A DNA stretch of 64,000 bases from G020354785 sp964461435 (GTDB taxonomy: Bacteria; Bacteroidota; Bacteroidia; Bacteroidales; UBA10428), in assembly GCA_964461435.1 (NCBI GenBank), contig CAYWUI010000003.1, forward strand, positions 1-64,000. The letters are read 5' to 3'. Both the position numbers and the translations under genes were made by a program. This document shows, in pieces, positions 28,601-39,300 of this stretch (its first letter is position 1; each line of letters starts with the position of its first letter). The notes beneath the pieces are model-generated. The model searched no databases. It worked only from the letters and a program-made list of their open reading frames with translations, and was not told where the DNA came from.

Positions 28601-29858
28601 TATTATTGTTAAATTCAATAGCAGAAAAATAATAATCGTCGTACATTTGGGTCTGACTGCGAGGCGTTCTTGGACCATCACCAATACCATTGCTTTTCAA
28701 CATCATTGGATCATTTACACCATCATATACAAATATTCTTCTGTTGCCTTGATCAATGCAAGTATTCCAATAATCAAAGGCGCTAAAATAAAGCTTATCA
28801 TTAATAATTTTCCAGTCTTTCGGGTAAGATGGGCCAACTCCTTCATTTATATCTTTCATCATTTTTGGTGGATTTACACCATCATAAATCCATAATTCAG
28901 TTCCATAAGTGCCATCTGTTGCAGCAAAACAGAGTAGGTTGTTGAAAATACTAAATTCTCCCGGAGAATCCCAGAAATATTGTCCATATTTGTATTTGGC
29001 AAGGCATTCAATCTCAAATGCAGAACCTTCGCCTGGATTAATATCAGACACCATAAATGGTTTATTGATACCATCATAAACCCAAAGTTCAATTCCATTT
29101 ATTCCATTATCAGCTTCAAAAAAAAGTCTATCGTCAAATATCTTGAATATAGATGGAGTTGGATGATTCGAGTATACGGTTCCTTTAAAAAAATCCGTAA
29201 CTCTGGATGCTTCATTAGTACCATCATATACCCATAGTTGATTTCCACTGATTTCATCAGTTGCAGTGAAATAAAGCTTATTTTTATATACAATAAAATT
29301 TGAAGGCCATGAACTGTAAAATCCCTTATAAATATCTTCTACCATAAATGGTGGATTCACTCCATCATACGCCCACAATTCACTTCCATGCGTTCCATCA
29401 TCAGCACTGAAATAAAATTTATTATTAAAATACGCGAAAGAATATAAAGACGTAATAGAATTTCCGTCAATATTATCATTTATCTTCTTTGGTAAATTTA
29501 TCCCATTAAATTCCCAATACCTTCGGCTATAGTATCCATATTTATCATTGGCAATAAAATGAAGTTTGTTATTGATTATAGCAAAAGAATAAGGATCTGA
29601 ACTCCCCATTCCCTTGTAAAGATCTGCAACCATGGTCGGAACGTTAATCCCATCGCACTCCCATAATTCATTACCATGGATACCATCATTTGCAGCAAAA
29701 TAAAGCTTATTGTTAAAAATAAAAAAATCAGACGGGCTTGAGGATGAATTCGAATTAATGTTCTGATTTATATCATATACCAAAGACACCGGTTGGGCAA
29801 AAACCATATTGACAGTGTCAATACAGAGTAATATTGCAAGGAATGATATTGTTTTCAT
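25686..29858 (-). CDS. ELWxxDGT-repeat T9SS cargo protein
   Basis: About 1390 residues including a gap of 34 unknown codons. Signal peptide ends VFAQ near residue 22. Then about 17 ELWxxDGT-type units (consensus ELWVYDGVNPPxMVADINPG...LTVFNNKLYFxANDGIHG, roughly 45-50 residues each), spanning about residues 25-890. Next come at least seven CDS-type repeats of about 42 residues (ACDSF-LNGQTYT-SGTYTQTLTNASGCDS-TLNLTI), an Ig-like domain (YQWLDCNNGFQPL), and a type A sorting domain from IYPNPVNGEFIIDLG to the end. The tandem neighbour at 22106 is a clear paralogue with the same order and nearly identical C-terminal third, so the pair arose by duplication. The ELWxxDGT array probably folds as a beta-rich, propeller-like structure; binding partner unknown. 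Confidence 0.85.
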   Translation of the reverse strand: MKTISFLAILLCIDTVNMVFAQPVSLVYDINQNINSNSSSSPSDFFIFNNKLYFAANDGIHGNELWECDGINVPTMVADLYKGMGSSDPYSFAIINNKLHFIANDKYGYYSRRYWEFNGINLPKKINDNIDGNSITSLYSFAYFNNKFYFSADDGTHGSELWAYDGVNPPFMVEDIYKGFYSSWPSNFIVYKNKLYFTATDEISGNQLWVYDGTNEASRVTDFFKGTVYSNHPTPSIFKIFDDRLFFEADNGINGIELWVYDGINKPFMVSDINPGEGSAFEIECLAKYKYGQYFWDSPGEFSIFNNLLCFAATDGTYGTELWIYDGVNPPKMMKDINEGVGPSYPKDWKIINDKLYFSAFDYWNTCIDQGNRRIFVYDGVNDPMMLKSNGIGDGPRTPRSQTQMYDDYYFSAIEFNNNIYFSAADTINGTELWAYDGFNPPLLAFDINPKGSSNPVYFTVFKNKLFFRANDGIHGTELFIYDGIKAPYLYADINPVTDASFPMELTVFNNKLYFRAGNSKHGDELWVYDGNNFPSMVADIYPGGRGSSPFFMAEAINELFFTAVDSLGITLWKYDGINAPNKISDIFIESTSIGNPFFTEFNNKVYFQGNDGIHGTELWAYDGVNQPAMVADINLGTMDPLYKSSNPSFLTVFSDKLYFTADDKKYGYELWVYDGVNPPYLEADIYAGSESSCPTLLTVYNDKLYFIAEADVDDPELWEYDGINSPVMLTDINPKGLNSRSSELTVFNNKLYFEANDGIHGYELWVYDFINPPLMLADINPGTDLLSSHIDYLTPYYDKLFFHADDGIHGAELWVCDSSNTLRMVTDLFPGSKGSDPRYFIILNDKLYFSADDGRGRELWVLSNCIPTSSIQNIVSYESYTAPDGTIHTTSGTKTIVIPNAAGCDSTITLNLIIVHNTDTTISEIACDSYILNGQTYTGTGIYTQKLTSASSDDYTITLDLKIISSTDSVINLTTCDNFILHGQTYTESGTYIQALKNASGCDSIVTVNLTICKSTDTTITNTACDTYELNGHTYTQTGTYFQVLTNANGCDSTILLNLTILKSTDKIITKTVCDSLNLNGYTYYNSGTYTQTLTNASGCDSIITLNLTILNSTESSITEIACDSFALNGQTYTKSGNYTQTLTNASGCDSVVTLNLTIXXXXXXXXXXXXXXXXXXXXXXXXXXXXXXXXXXTACDGFMLNGQTYTQSGIYIQTLTNAAGCDSLITLNLIVNTVNASVDQSENTLTAVTPDAIYQWLDCNNGFQPLTGETDQSFTAQNSGSYAVMVTDGDCMDTSACYPVIIVELIESSFENNIMIYPNPVNGEFIIDLGSKNMNLIIEITDQSGNVIRTMQSNLNRLIKASIIGPAGIYFLNIYSKENKATFKLIKN
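26279..26378. other. Assembly gap (100 N) within the CDS-type repeats
   Basis: Exactly 100 N. The repeat is complete on one side up to TLNLTI and resumes on the other at TACDGF. Only a linker of about 9-10 residues is needed to join neighbouring modules, so at least about 30 bases are missing and one or more whole modules may be collapsed. Confidence 0.95.
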
Positions 29859-29982
29859 TATTTTGAATCTTGCAGTCTGTAAAATTTTCTTCTAACGATC
29901 GTCAGTGAAACAGTTTAAATGCCTGATTTGCCCTTGTGGTTCTGTTATGAATCAGAATTCTTCATATTATATATGAATAGTA

Positions 29983-29990
29983 CAAAGATA
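29983..29990 (-). promoter_or_regulatory. Candidate -7 box (TATCTTTG) for the 29858 gene
   Basis: Exact TAnnTTTG match on the minus strand, 125 bases before the start codon. A TTTG lies only 12 bases further upstream, shorter than the usual 19-21 spacing, so the assignment is weak. Confidence 0.35.
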
Positions 29991-30019
29991 CGTATTTTTT
30001 AACAAATAATCATACTCAT

Positions 30020-31327
30020 TTAACTACAATAACCGGTTCCACTGCTGAAAACAGGAAAATATTGCTGGTTTCTCTCATAATTTCTCAGCAGACTTAACAA
30101 TTCCTGCCCGTCCGTTAATTCATGAGATATCAATTCAAGCCTGCTCAGAAGAACATTCACCGCATATAAAATATCCACATCAGGATAATAATTCTTACTG
30201 CAGAAATTCAGGAACCTGAGAACGGTAAATGCATTGAACCAGCCAAGGAAACGTTTGGAAAATGAGTTTATATTATTACAATTAAGGTTTATTTCATTAA
30301 TCTTATTAACAGCATGGTTATGTTGCAGGAAATCCTGTATCGACCTGGGCGATTGTCCGATTTCTCTTTCAAAATCAACTTCTTTCAACTTAAACAGCCC
30401 GGGAATTATTTTAAGGAATCCCCGCAATGCTTCAAAACTGGACGGATTATAGGTCATAAAAGGTGACTCATCCTTTATCAGGAACCTGTTAACCGCAGAT
30501 CCTGTGCCAAATGGTACCCTTCCAGAGGGCCTTGGCGAAGGAATTACCCGCGTGGAATTTATATCAATATACTTACCAAGGGGAATAATTTTATGTAAGA
30601 AATAAAAATCTTCACCTGCTTTTCTTTTGCTCATTCCTCCCTGCCTGACATAAGCCATTGCCTTTACAGCAAAGCACGAACCTATGGTATGGTAAGCATA
30701 GGGGAATGATATATACCTTAATGACTGTACATAGTATCTGAGATGCAGCTCATACCGGGTTATTGCCCTGTAGACAGCGGCAGGGAAATCATCCCCTGAT
30801 ACGGGATGCTCAAAGTAGATGCTGCATCCATTGGTATCAGGATATTTATTAAAATGATACTCGATCTCCGTCAGATAATTTTTGTCGCAAATACTGTCTG
30901 CATCAAATGAAATAATAATGCCGGATTTGTTTTGTATTAAGTCGAACCTGCTGACAGCCTCATCCATCCCTATCTTCCTTGCCAGTCCGGCCCCTGCAGA
31001 CTTTGGCGGTAAATCAGGTACATAAATGATATAATAATGAAATTTATTATCTGAATGAGCATTAGCCCATTTTTTTGCTTCCTTAAACGTCTTTAAATTC
31101 TGTTCCTTTATTTTACTGCCAGCTTTTAACGATGAATTTATCACAATAATTACTTCAACTGCAGATTGTGGCCTGGAACAGTTATATAAAGAGCTGAGTG
31201 AACGGATTAATTTATTCTCATAATAACATGGTATGACAATAACAAACCGCAGGTCTTTTTGAGGTTCAGCCTTTATATGAAGTTTGAAATCCTTTTGCTT
31301 TTGAAAATATTGGTCGGCAAAACCCAT
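30020..31327 (-). CDS. Family 2-like glycosyltransferase
   Basis: A 435-residue protein with a GT-A fold N-terminus: FVIVIPCYYENKLIRSLSSL, then GAGLARKIGMDEA and the metal-binding SFDADS near residue 150; AGEDFYFLHK is the acceptor-side GED-type motif. There is no signal peptide and no obvious membrane helix, so it is likely cytoplasmic or peripheral. The sugar and acceptor cannot be read from sequence. It starts 12 bases after the OmpH-like gene and is probably co-transcribed with it, although the functional link is unclear. The C-terminal ~100 residues have no recognisable domain. Confidence 0.82.
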   Translation of the reverse strand: MGFADQYFQKQKDFKLHIKAEPQKDLRFVIVIPCYYENKLIRSLSSLYNCSRPQSAVEVIIVINSSLKAGSKIKEQNLKTFKEAKKWANAHSDNKFHYYIIYVPDLPPKSAGAGLARKIGMDEAVSRFDLIQNKSGIIISFDADSICDKNYLTEIEYHFNKYPDTNGCSIYFEHPVSGDDFPAAVYRAITRYELHLRYYVQSLRYISFPYAYHTIGSCFAVKAMAYVRQGGMSKRKAGEDFYFLHKIIPLGKYIDINSTRVIPSPRPSGRVPFGTGSAVNRFLIKDESPFMTYNPSSFEALRGFLKIIPGLFKLKEVDFEREIGQSPRSIQDFLQHNHAVNKINEINLNCNNINSFSKRFLGWFNAFTVLRFLNFCSKNYYPDVDILYAVNVLLSRLELISHELTDGQELLSLLRNYERNQQYFPVFSSGTGYCS

Positions 31328-31339
31328 TAAACATAAGGG

Positions 31340-31966
31340 TTACTTATTTTTGCTTAATTCTTTTCTGTATTTCTCGTTCAGCCCCTTAACAACCTGACTG
31401 GTAATATCAAGATTCTTATCGGCATACAGAACATTCCCGCCAACTGTAGTAGTTCCAAAAACAAACTGGTATTTATATTCTGCCTGCAGTTCCTCAAGAT
31501 AAACCGTAATGGAATTCAGTACTTGTCTTAGCATCACCTGTTCCTCTTCCGCCAGCTCCATTCTTAAATTTTCCTGTAAGCTCATAAGGTTCTGCTGTTC
31601 GTTAAGAATATGTTGCTCCAGCTGTTCCGCATCCGCGCGGGTTACAAGTCCGCGCTGAACCTTGTACTGGTAGTCTTCAACCTCTTTCTTGTATGCTCTC
31701 TCCTTTGATGCTAACTCAGCCTCAGAGGTCTTATATTTATTATCAAATTTTTGTTTAAGATCATGATAAAAATCAAAATTGTTAACAACTGTATCAATAT
31801 TGATATAGGCTATTGAATTTGATGATATATCAAAAGAACCAGCTTCATCTTTTGTTGATTTCTCTGTGGGAGTTGCTGCAGCACCTTTATCTATATAATA
31901 CAATATGCCTATTGCTATTACACCGGCCAGGGATACTATGCTTAATATTAATGGTAATCTTTTCAT
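31340..31966 (-). CDS. OmpH/Skp-family periplasmic chaperone-like protein
   Basis: 208 residues. An N-terminal hydrophobic segment (about 4-25, LILSIVSLAGVIAIGILYYI) looks more like an uncleaved membrane anchor than a signal peptide. Then a beta strand (SIAYINIDTVVNNF), a long coiled coil (about 70-150) and a closing strand region (YQFVFGTTTVGGNVLYADKNLDIT), the standard OmpH order. Family members hold unfolded outer-membrane proteins in the periplasm; a membrane-anchored form may work near the Sec exit. The many large outer-membrane and T9SS proteins nearby are plausible clients. Preceded by a good -7 box at 32007. Confidence 0.87.
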   Translation of the reverse strand: MKRLPLILSIVSLAGVIAIGILYYIDKGAAATPTEKSTKDEAGSFDISSNSIAYINIDTVVNNFDFYHDLKQKFDNKYKTSEAELASKERAYKKEVEDYQYKVQRGLVTRADAEQLEQHILNEQQNLMSLQENLRMELAEEEQVMLRQVLNSITVYLEELQAEYKYQFVFGTTTVGGNVLYADKNLDITSQVVKGLNEKYRKELSKNK

Positions 31967-32006
31967 TTCTTTAATTATAAGTTTATAATATGCATAAAAT
32001 TGTCAG

Positions 32007-32014
32007 CAAATATA
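32007..32014 (-). promoter_or_regulatory. Candidate -7 box (TATATTTG) for the ompH-glycosyltransferase operon
   Basis: TATATTTGC on the minus strand, 41 bases before the OmpH-like start codon, matches TAnnTTTG. A near-match TTTC stands 19 bases upstream. Confidence 0.45.
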
Positions 32015-32078
32015 AATTATCTTCTATTAATTTGAAAATTTGTTAATTCCGAAAAGGTATATGCAGGTTTGCAGTATC

Positions 32079-33053
32079 TTAAAATTCGGGGCAGGGAACG
32101 CCTGTAATTTTTTTCCTTCTTCTTGGCAACCTGAACTTAAAACTTAATGATACCTCATGAGTAGCGTAAGCGTGGGATATAAGGTTGGAGATAGTAAGAT
32201 CAAAACTGTAGCCTATATTAAAATGTCTTGTCTTATATCCGGCAAGCAGCACAAATGCATCTCCGCGTTGTGAATTAAAGGGCGGAAGGCCCCTGTACCA
32301 TATTCCCAGAACAAGCGGAACTTTATACCAGTAAATTCCAAGATCCAGCTGGTTTTGCTTTCCCTGGTTCTTAAACAAAAATGCAAGAGTCATAGTCTCA
32401 TCTTTGGGCTTTAAGAGTTTACCTTTCTCAATAAGCTCTATTCCTCCATACAGGGAAAACTTCACTGGCAGACGGGCCTGCAGGGTAGAAAAGGATATGT
32501 CAGGTTTTATAATATGGTCAAATGTTGTTCCAAACCACATATTCTTTGTATAAACAAGCAAAGATGTACCGACATCAACATTCCTGGCTTTGTCAGAATC
32601 ATATATCGATCCCTGGCTTGGCTGTCCCAGTATGTCGAATATGCTGTTAAGATCATAATTGTGCAGACCATGTTCAATATAAGAAAAACTTAGTCCGGGC
32701 CTGATATTTACTGCATGGAATATTTGAAAATTATAGGAATATAATAAACTTGCCCTGAATGTACCTAACTCACTCTTGCCTATAACATCCTTCATACATA
32801 TTATGCCTATCCCGCTCTTAAAAGCTGAAAAATATTGATCATACCCAATATTATAGGTGATAAAGGGAACGAGTGTAAGCCACTGGTTCCTGTAGTTTGC
32901 AGTTATGCGGCTTCCTTCCACTGCCCCGGCAAAAGAAGGGGCCAGATAAAGCGGATTAGCATAAAACTGCGAAAACTGCGGATCCTGCGCATGTATATTT
33001 ATTATATATACGAAAAAAAACACATATATGAAGATCCGGCTCTTCATAAACAC
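32079..33053 (-). CDS. PorP/SprF family type IX secretion membrane protein
   Basis: 324 residues, signal peptide ending NIHAQ, then DPQFSQFYANPLYLAPSFAGA, the signature opening of PorP/SprF proteins. The rest alternates amphipathic strands (for example GYKTRHFNIGYSFDLTIS) consistent with a 14-strand outer-membrane barrel. SprF is needed for secretion of the adhesin SprB in Flavobacterium, and PorP/SprF proteins are typically encoded just downstream of a T9SS type B cargo. Here the cargo is the 2022-residue PKD protein ending at 33325, 271 bases upstream on the same strand, so the two probably form an anchor-cargo pair. Confidence 0.92.
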   Translation of the reverse strand: MFMKSRIFIYVFFFVYIINIHAQDPQFSQFYANPLYLAPSFAGAVEGSRITANYRNQWLTLVPFITYNIGYDQYFSAFKSGIGIICMKDVIGKSELGTFRASLLYSYNFQIFHAVNIRPGLSFSYIEHGLHNYDLNSIFDILGQPSQGSIYDSDKARNVDVGTSLLVYTKNMWFGTTFDHIIKPDISFSTLQARLPVKFSLYGGIELIEKGKLLKPKDETMTLAFLFKNQGKQNQLDLGIYWYKVPLVLGIWYRGLPPFNSQRGDAFVLLAGYKTRHFNIGYSFDLTISNLISHAYATHEVSLSFKFRLPRRRKKITGVPCPEF

Positions 33054-33324
33054 TCATTGATTTTTAAATATTCATTTCCTATAACTTAATACGAAATAGT
33101 CAGATATTAAGTTATGTTAGACGATTTGAAATTTAAATATTTTTTTTATTGTTAACTTATTATTCTTTAACTAATTATGAACATTGTTAACAAATAATAA
33201 AAGGCTAAAAATATATTAATATTTTAGTCTATCAAATTAATATCCCTTTTATATAAATATATTTCCCCGAAAGTCCATTTAATCAATCCTATATGCAGGA
33301 AGTTTTACTGTTAATGAGGTTTTA

Positions 33325-36300
33325 TTAATTATCCGGGGTTATTCTTTCAGGATTAATAAGAAGGGTAACATCTCCTGCATAGATTTTTGTCTGGCCGTTT
33401 GTAAACGTAGCTTTCACTTTCCAGACATAGACACCCTGACTGACCGGACGGGCTGGATCATTATCAATACAACCGTTCCAGCCAGTGTTAATATTGTTAG
33501 TGCTGAATATCAATTCACCCCAGCGGTTATATATTTCAAATCTGTATATTTCGACTCCTTCCGATTTTGGATAAAACAATCCGTCTACCGGCACATCCAG
33601 ATCATAAATGCCGCTGGCAATATCAGCCGGGTTAACATAGAAGTAATCGGGCAATTCAAATTCTTTTGTGCCCTTGACATATATAGGAGTGGGATGAATG
33701 AGCGAATCCCTGCATCCATAAGAGGTTTCTGCTACTAGCGTCACATAATAATAGCCTGTATCATTTAGTACAAGGAATGGTTCTTTCTCTTCGGAAAAAG
33801 GATTTTCAATCCTTTCATCATCAGCCTCATACCTGTAATACCACTCATATGTCTCGGCATACTTGGTGTTATTGTAAAATTTTATTTCTTCGGATGGTTC
33901 TGTCTGGCTTTCTTTAAGTACCTCACTTGGGGCGAAAGTAAAATCAACCTCAGGCAAAGGATAAACAGTGATGTCCTTGAAATCAACATTTGCTCCCCCC
34001 GGTCCTGTTACCAGCAACCTTGCCATATATGTTCCCGGTTCAGTATATACAAAAACCGGCTCTTCCTCAGCTGATGTATTACTTTCAAATCCGAAATTCC
34101 AGTCGTAAGTATTGTTTGTATACTTTACCGTAGCTCTAAAACTCACTTCGAAAGGTACACAGCCGGCTTCATCTTCTCCAATATATATTTGCGGCGCAGG
34201 GGGTGTAATGTATATATTATGGGAAACACTGGCATTACATTCGGGGTTGTTTATATTGCCTGTATATAAAGTTACCGGTATAGCATAATTATCCTCCGGC
34301 TCACCCCAGAACATGTTATCATAAGTATATACAAATGTATAATCACCATTATTACTGGTTACATCATTTCCAAAATCCCATTCGTAGTTCCAGCTATCCT
34401 GGTGTAAAGTATAATTTGTAAGCGTAATACTCGTCATATCGTTAACAGTATCATATTGCTGCAGCACCGGTTCAGGGACAAACTCGGGTTCCGGACTCGG
34501 GTAGACCGTCACAATTTTTGTCGTATCATCTTCACACCCATAACTTGTTAATGCCCTGAAGTTCACTTCAAACTCTCTGTTTGTGGCTTCGGTATTGGTG
34601 AAGAGGTGCTGCGGGTTTTCCATAGTGCTTATGCTTCCATCATCAAACTGCCACATAAAATTTATTGCATTTCCGTCATATAATCCGTCAAAATCCAGTA
34701 CCAGGGGATCGCAACCACTCCATCCCGGCGAAGAGGAAAAATTTACAGTCACACCGGGATAAACCTGTATGTCCTTTTCGGCAGTATCCTTGCAATTATA
34801 CCCGGTCGTGGCAATTAATGTTATTCTATTTGTCAGAATATTATTGCCGGTGTTCATAAAGGTACCTACCGGCTCAAAATCTGTGCTTGTGCCTGGTGAA
34901 CCATTTTCCAGGGTCCACGCATACGAGAGGCTTGTACCTTGCGATAAGTTATTTATCACGGGAGTGAACGGGGGACAGTCTGCAGATACATCTTCAAAGT
35001 CAAATTCAGCAGATGGCTTCGGGTGTATTGCAATAAGCTTTGATATTGTGCTGTCACAGCCATAATCAGAAGTTGCTGTCAGAGTGATATTAAACTGCCT
35101 GTCATTAGTATAGCTGAAGTTCCTGTAAAGATGATCAGGATTAACATCATTCGAACTTGAACCGTCTCCGAAGTCCCAGTCAAAATTTGTGGATACTACC
35201 CCAATATTGTTAGACAGATTTGTTAGTTCAGTAATGTGCGGATAGCATGGGCCACTGTTGTCTATACTGAAGTTGGCCCTGACCTGCGGATGCACCAGTA
35301 TTGATCTTGTATATATATTCTCACAACCCTGAATATTTGTTACCCTCAGCTTTACCGTATTGTTCAGTGATGAGGTGCCCGTATTTGTTACCGTATGATT
35401 AAAAGCCGGGGCACTGTTATTTGAGTCATAAATACCATCATTGTTAAAATCCCACCAGTACTGGTTTATGCCCCCGCCTGAGCCTGTTCTGTCAATTGCA
35501 AAAGATTCACCGGAACAAATAAAAGGTTTGTCTAATATGAAACGGGCCCTGATAAACGGATATACTTCAATCTGAACTATTGTATCGTCGTAACAGTAAT
35601 ACTGAGTTGTAGCCTCCAGCCTTACATCATAAAATGTACTGCTTGAGTTTGAATTACTGTAAGTATGAGGATTCGGATTTGCGCCATTATAAGAAGTCCC
35701 GTCATCAAAATTCCATATAAAATACGTGTTTGTCTTAATATTGGAGTTATTTGTAAAAGCAACAGTCAGGGGCTGGCAACCCTCGGTCTGATCCGGATTA
35801 AAACTTGCTATTACCTGGGGATATACAATAACTGTATCAACATAAAAATCCTCGCAATAACCATTTACCGTACGCAGTACAATTTCATAGACATCAGGAT
35901 CAGTACCCGTATTAATGTATGCCGGAATATCAGGATTGGAAGGGTTATTTAAAACAATAGAATCATCGGGAGTATACTTCCATATATAATCATCTATGTT
36001 TCCGTGCGAACTATTGTTGACTCTTATTTTAAAAGGTGAACAGCTATCAACTTTGCTGATTGTGAATTCGGGATACACATTGGCATAAACTTCAACGTCC
36101 CTGTAAAAACTGCTGTCGCAGCCATAGAGGTTGGCTGCCGTTAACTCGACGGTATATATGGTATCATTATTAGCATAATTAGCAAAAACTTTATTCACCG
36201 GATTTGTATTGCTTGAGCTTGTGCCGTCCCCGAAGTCCCACAAATAGCTGAGATTCTTACCCTGTGAGTTATTTATGAAGTCAACTGTGAGAGGGTTACA

Positions 36301-39300
36301 TCCTGCATTTGGCGATGCAAAATCAAATGCTGCTATCACCATCGGATATAGTGTCACATGCCTTGTCAGTGAGTCTTTACATCCTTCAAAATTTGTGGCA
36401 ACAAGTTTGATATAATATGTAGTGTCATTATTCGAGGGATTGACGAAATGATGATACATTGTGTCGGGTGTGTATATCACCGAATCGTTGGTGCCATCCC
36501 CGAAATACCAGTCAAACCTGTCACCTCCCATTGAAGTATTAGGAAGCTTTGCATCAAGGGGGCTGCAATTATTTAAAAATCCGAGTCCGAATAAAGCCCT
36601 GACAAAAGGGTGAACAAGAACAGTATCGGTTATTGTATCCCTGCACATATAATCCGAAATTGAAACCAGTGAAATTATATATGACGTATCGTTCTCAGTC
36701 CTGTTAAAATACCTGTGAGTGAAAGGTGCTTTTGATGTGTCTGTATATGATATACCATCTCCAAAATCCCAGTCAAACATTAAACTGTATCCAATAGAAT
36801 TGTTTGTAAAATCCACCCTCACAGAATCACATATAATGTCAGGGACCAAATTAAACAGTGAATGGACTTCCGGGTAAACAATTAATCTTCTTGTAGTTGC
36901 AGTATCGCGACAACCATAGCTATTGACCCCGTTCATCCCTATATATAGTGTATCGGGATTTGGCTGCGAGTTATCAATATGGTTGAAATTAAATGCATTA
37001 TAAGAAGTTCGTACAAAGGAACTGTCAATTATCGTACGGTTGATATCATAAATGTCCCAGAAAAATGTGTCAACCCCCGTTGAAATAATGGGATTAAGGG
37101 TTGCCTGGAACGGTGAACAATCGATTATTGAGCTGATAGAATAATTTGCATTGATATAGGGATACACGTTTATATCAATCATTGCCGTATCATTGCAATT
37201 AAAGGTCGAATAGGCTATAAGCCGTGCAGGATAAACAGTATCTTTTTTTGCAAAATTGTTGAATGTGAATGATATTATGGAATCATAAGTCGTCTGGTTT
37301 GTAGCAAAATCCCAGTAGGATTTTATAGTATCCAGGGATCCTGCTGTTGTGTCTGTAAACCGGATACGAAGCGGATGGCATCCTGAGACAGTGTCTGTAA
37401 AAAATCCTGCCCGCACATTGGGCAATACTTTTATTGTCTTGGCAATACTGTCGGGACATTCACCAAAGATACCCTTTGCAACCAGTTTTATTTTGTACTG
37501 CTGAATTGTATCCGTATTATTTTCAGGGTAGAGCCATGTAAAGGGATTTGTAAGGGTCGACTGGTTCACCCAATTATTATGACGGGTATCAAAGTTCCAT
37601 ATCATGGTCTCAGCCCTGGACTGATCAGTCATGTTTGTAAAGATGGGAGCGAAAGGTGAACAACCCTGCTTTTCCTTTATGTTGAACAGTGCCACCGGAC
37701 CGTATAGTGCAAATATGTTCAGGTTTACAGTGGTATCTGCATAACATTCCCTTGTTATATCGACCCGAAATGTATAGAGTCCTGCCGAATCGGGAATAAA
37801 TATAGGGTCCGGTACAATAGTGGAACTGAGGTTATTTGTGTCTGCCGGATTACTGATTCCTGTCCATTTATATGCCGTACCTCCGCTTGCAACAAGCCTG
37901 ATAGGGTCGAGTGAACAAAGTGTATACAGCTTGGGAGCATAAGCTCCTCCTATACCCGCACTACCTTTGGCTGAGGCATAATCTGAAAAATAGCCGTATT
38001 TGCATCCCGTGCCTGTTCCCCCGTTAATTATGCCCAGGTGGAACCTTGCTATTTTATTACTGATCCTGGCCTCACTTCCAACAGTTATCTTATTGCTTAT
38101 ATAATCCCTTACCTCCATTGAGTTTCTTAAGACAGCCCATGTCGAATCAAGAACATAATCAAAATAATTAGACGGTATGGTATCAATACTGCCGTTGCAA
38201 GTGATAGTAAAGTTTCTGATACTTTTATTCTTTAAAGGGCCTCCCGTGGTGGTATCATTTCTAACCATAAGGTTTATGAAAAAGCCATCGAGGGGGTTGG
38301 GTGTCCGCGTAAAGGTAACGTTGTTGGAACCGGTACATCCTTCTATGGTAGGAAGATAAGCTCCCCCCATTTCACATCCGTAGCCCGTTATATGGACAAC
38401 CATTGAAGGCTGTGATGTTCTGACATAAACCGTAGGGGTAGAAACAAGATAATTCCTCACCTGCCCCGCATTGGCAATCGTTTCCTGGAATACACCGTTG
38501 ACCCAGATTGATGTATTGGGATATAAAGTAGTAATAAAAAACCTTTCATTTGAAAATAACTGCCCCTTCATTACGAGATATTCGCGTCCGAACAATTTTG
38601 TGGGTACAAGCTGATCCCCGAAAATGTCACGGCAGCCGCTGGCGTGGGCCATCGAATCATCATACCCGGTGATTACTATATTTTTATCAGATTTAACCCT
38701 GACCCCGTTTATATGCCTGTTTGCCGTCCTTTCTTTAGCCCTGAATGCAAACGTTTCACCTGCATCAAGATAAAATACTATCGAATCGGCAATAGGAGGA
38801 TCAGGATATAGCCAGACATCATTGGGATAAACAACAATACGTGTATTGTTTTCTGTAGCTGCTATAACAAAACCACTCCATGTAGTTCCTCCGTATTCAC
38901 CACCATTATTAAAATAGTTCTGCGTGGAAACATAAAAATTCTTACCCAGTGCATTTCTGCCCTTTAACGCAAAAATATCCCTGTTCCAGTAATTGTCAAG
39001 TTCATAATAGCATGTTATCTCGCCGGGTCCGGCTGTTATCAGGAATGCTTTATTTTGTATCGAATCCGAGGGATCAAGTGGCAAATTCATAGGGTAGTTT
39101 TCTATTCTTGCCACATCAATGATATTATTCAGCTTAATGGACTGATGTTCCATTTCATCCAGGCTGAATGTAATGGGTGTAAAAGCCGGGTTGGCTGGCT
39201 GGCTCACTGTGACGGTAGTTGGCAGGACGGCAGTAAAATGAAGATAAATTGGCCTGCCGTCACCCCCTTCAGGCTCACCTGACCCGTGTACACTCGAAAC

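Noticed and set aside
22106..29858. Regularly spaced repeats that might be a CRISPR array
   Set aside because: Repeats are about 125-150 bases, imperfect, in frame and translate to conserved protein modules with no spacers.
33054..33324. The 271-base AT-rich gap between the PKD gene and PorP/SprF, as a possible RNA gene
   Set aside because: I see no conserved stem or terminator and no TAnnTTTG box; it is more likely a plain spacer or promoter region.
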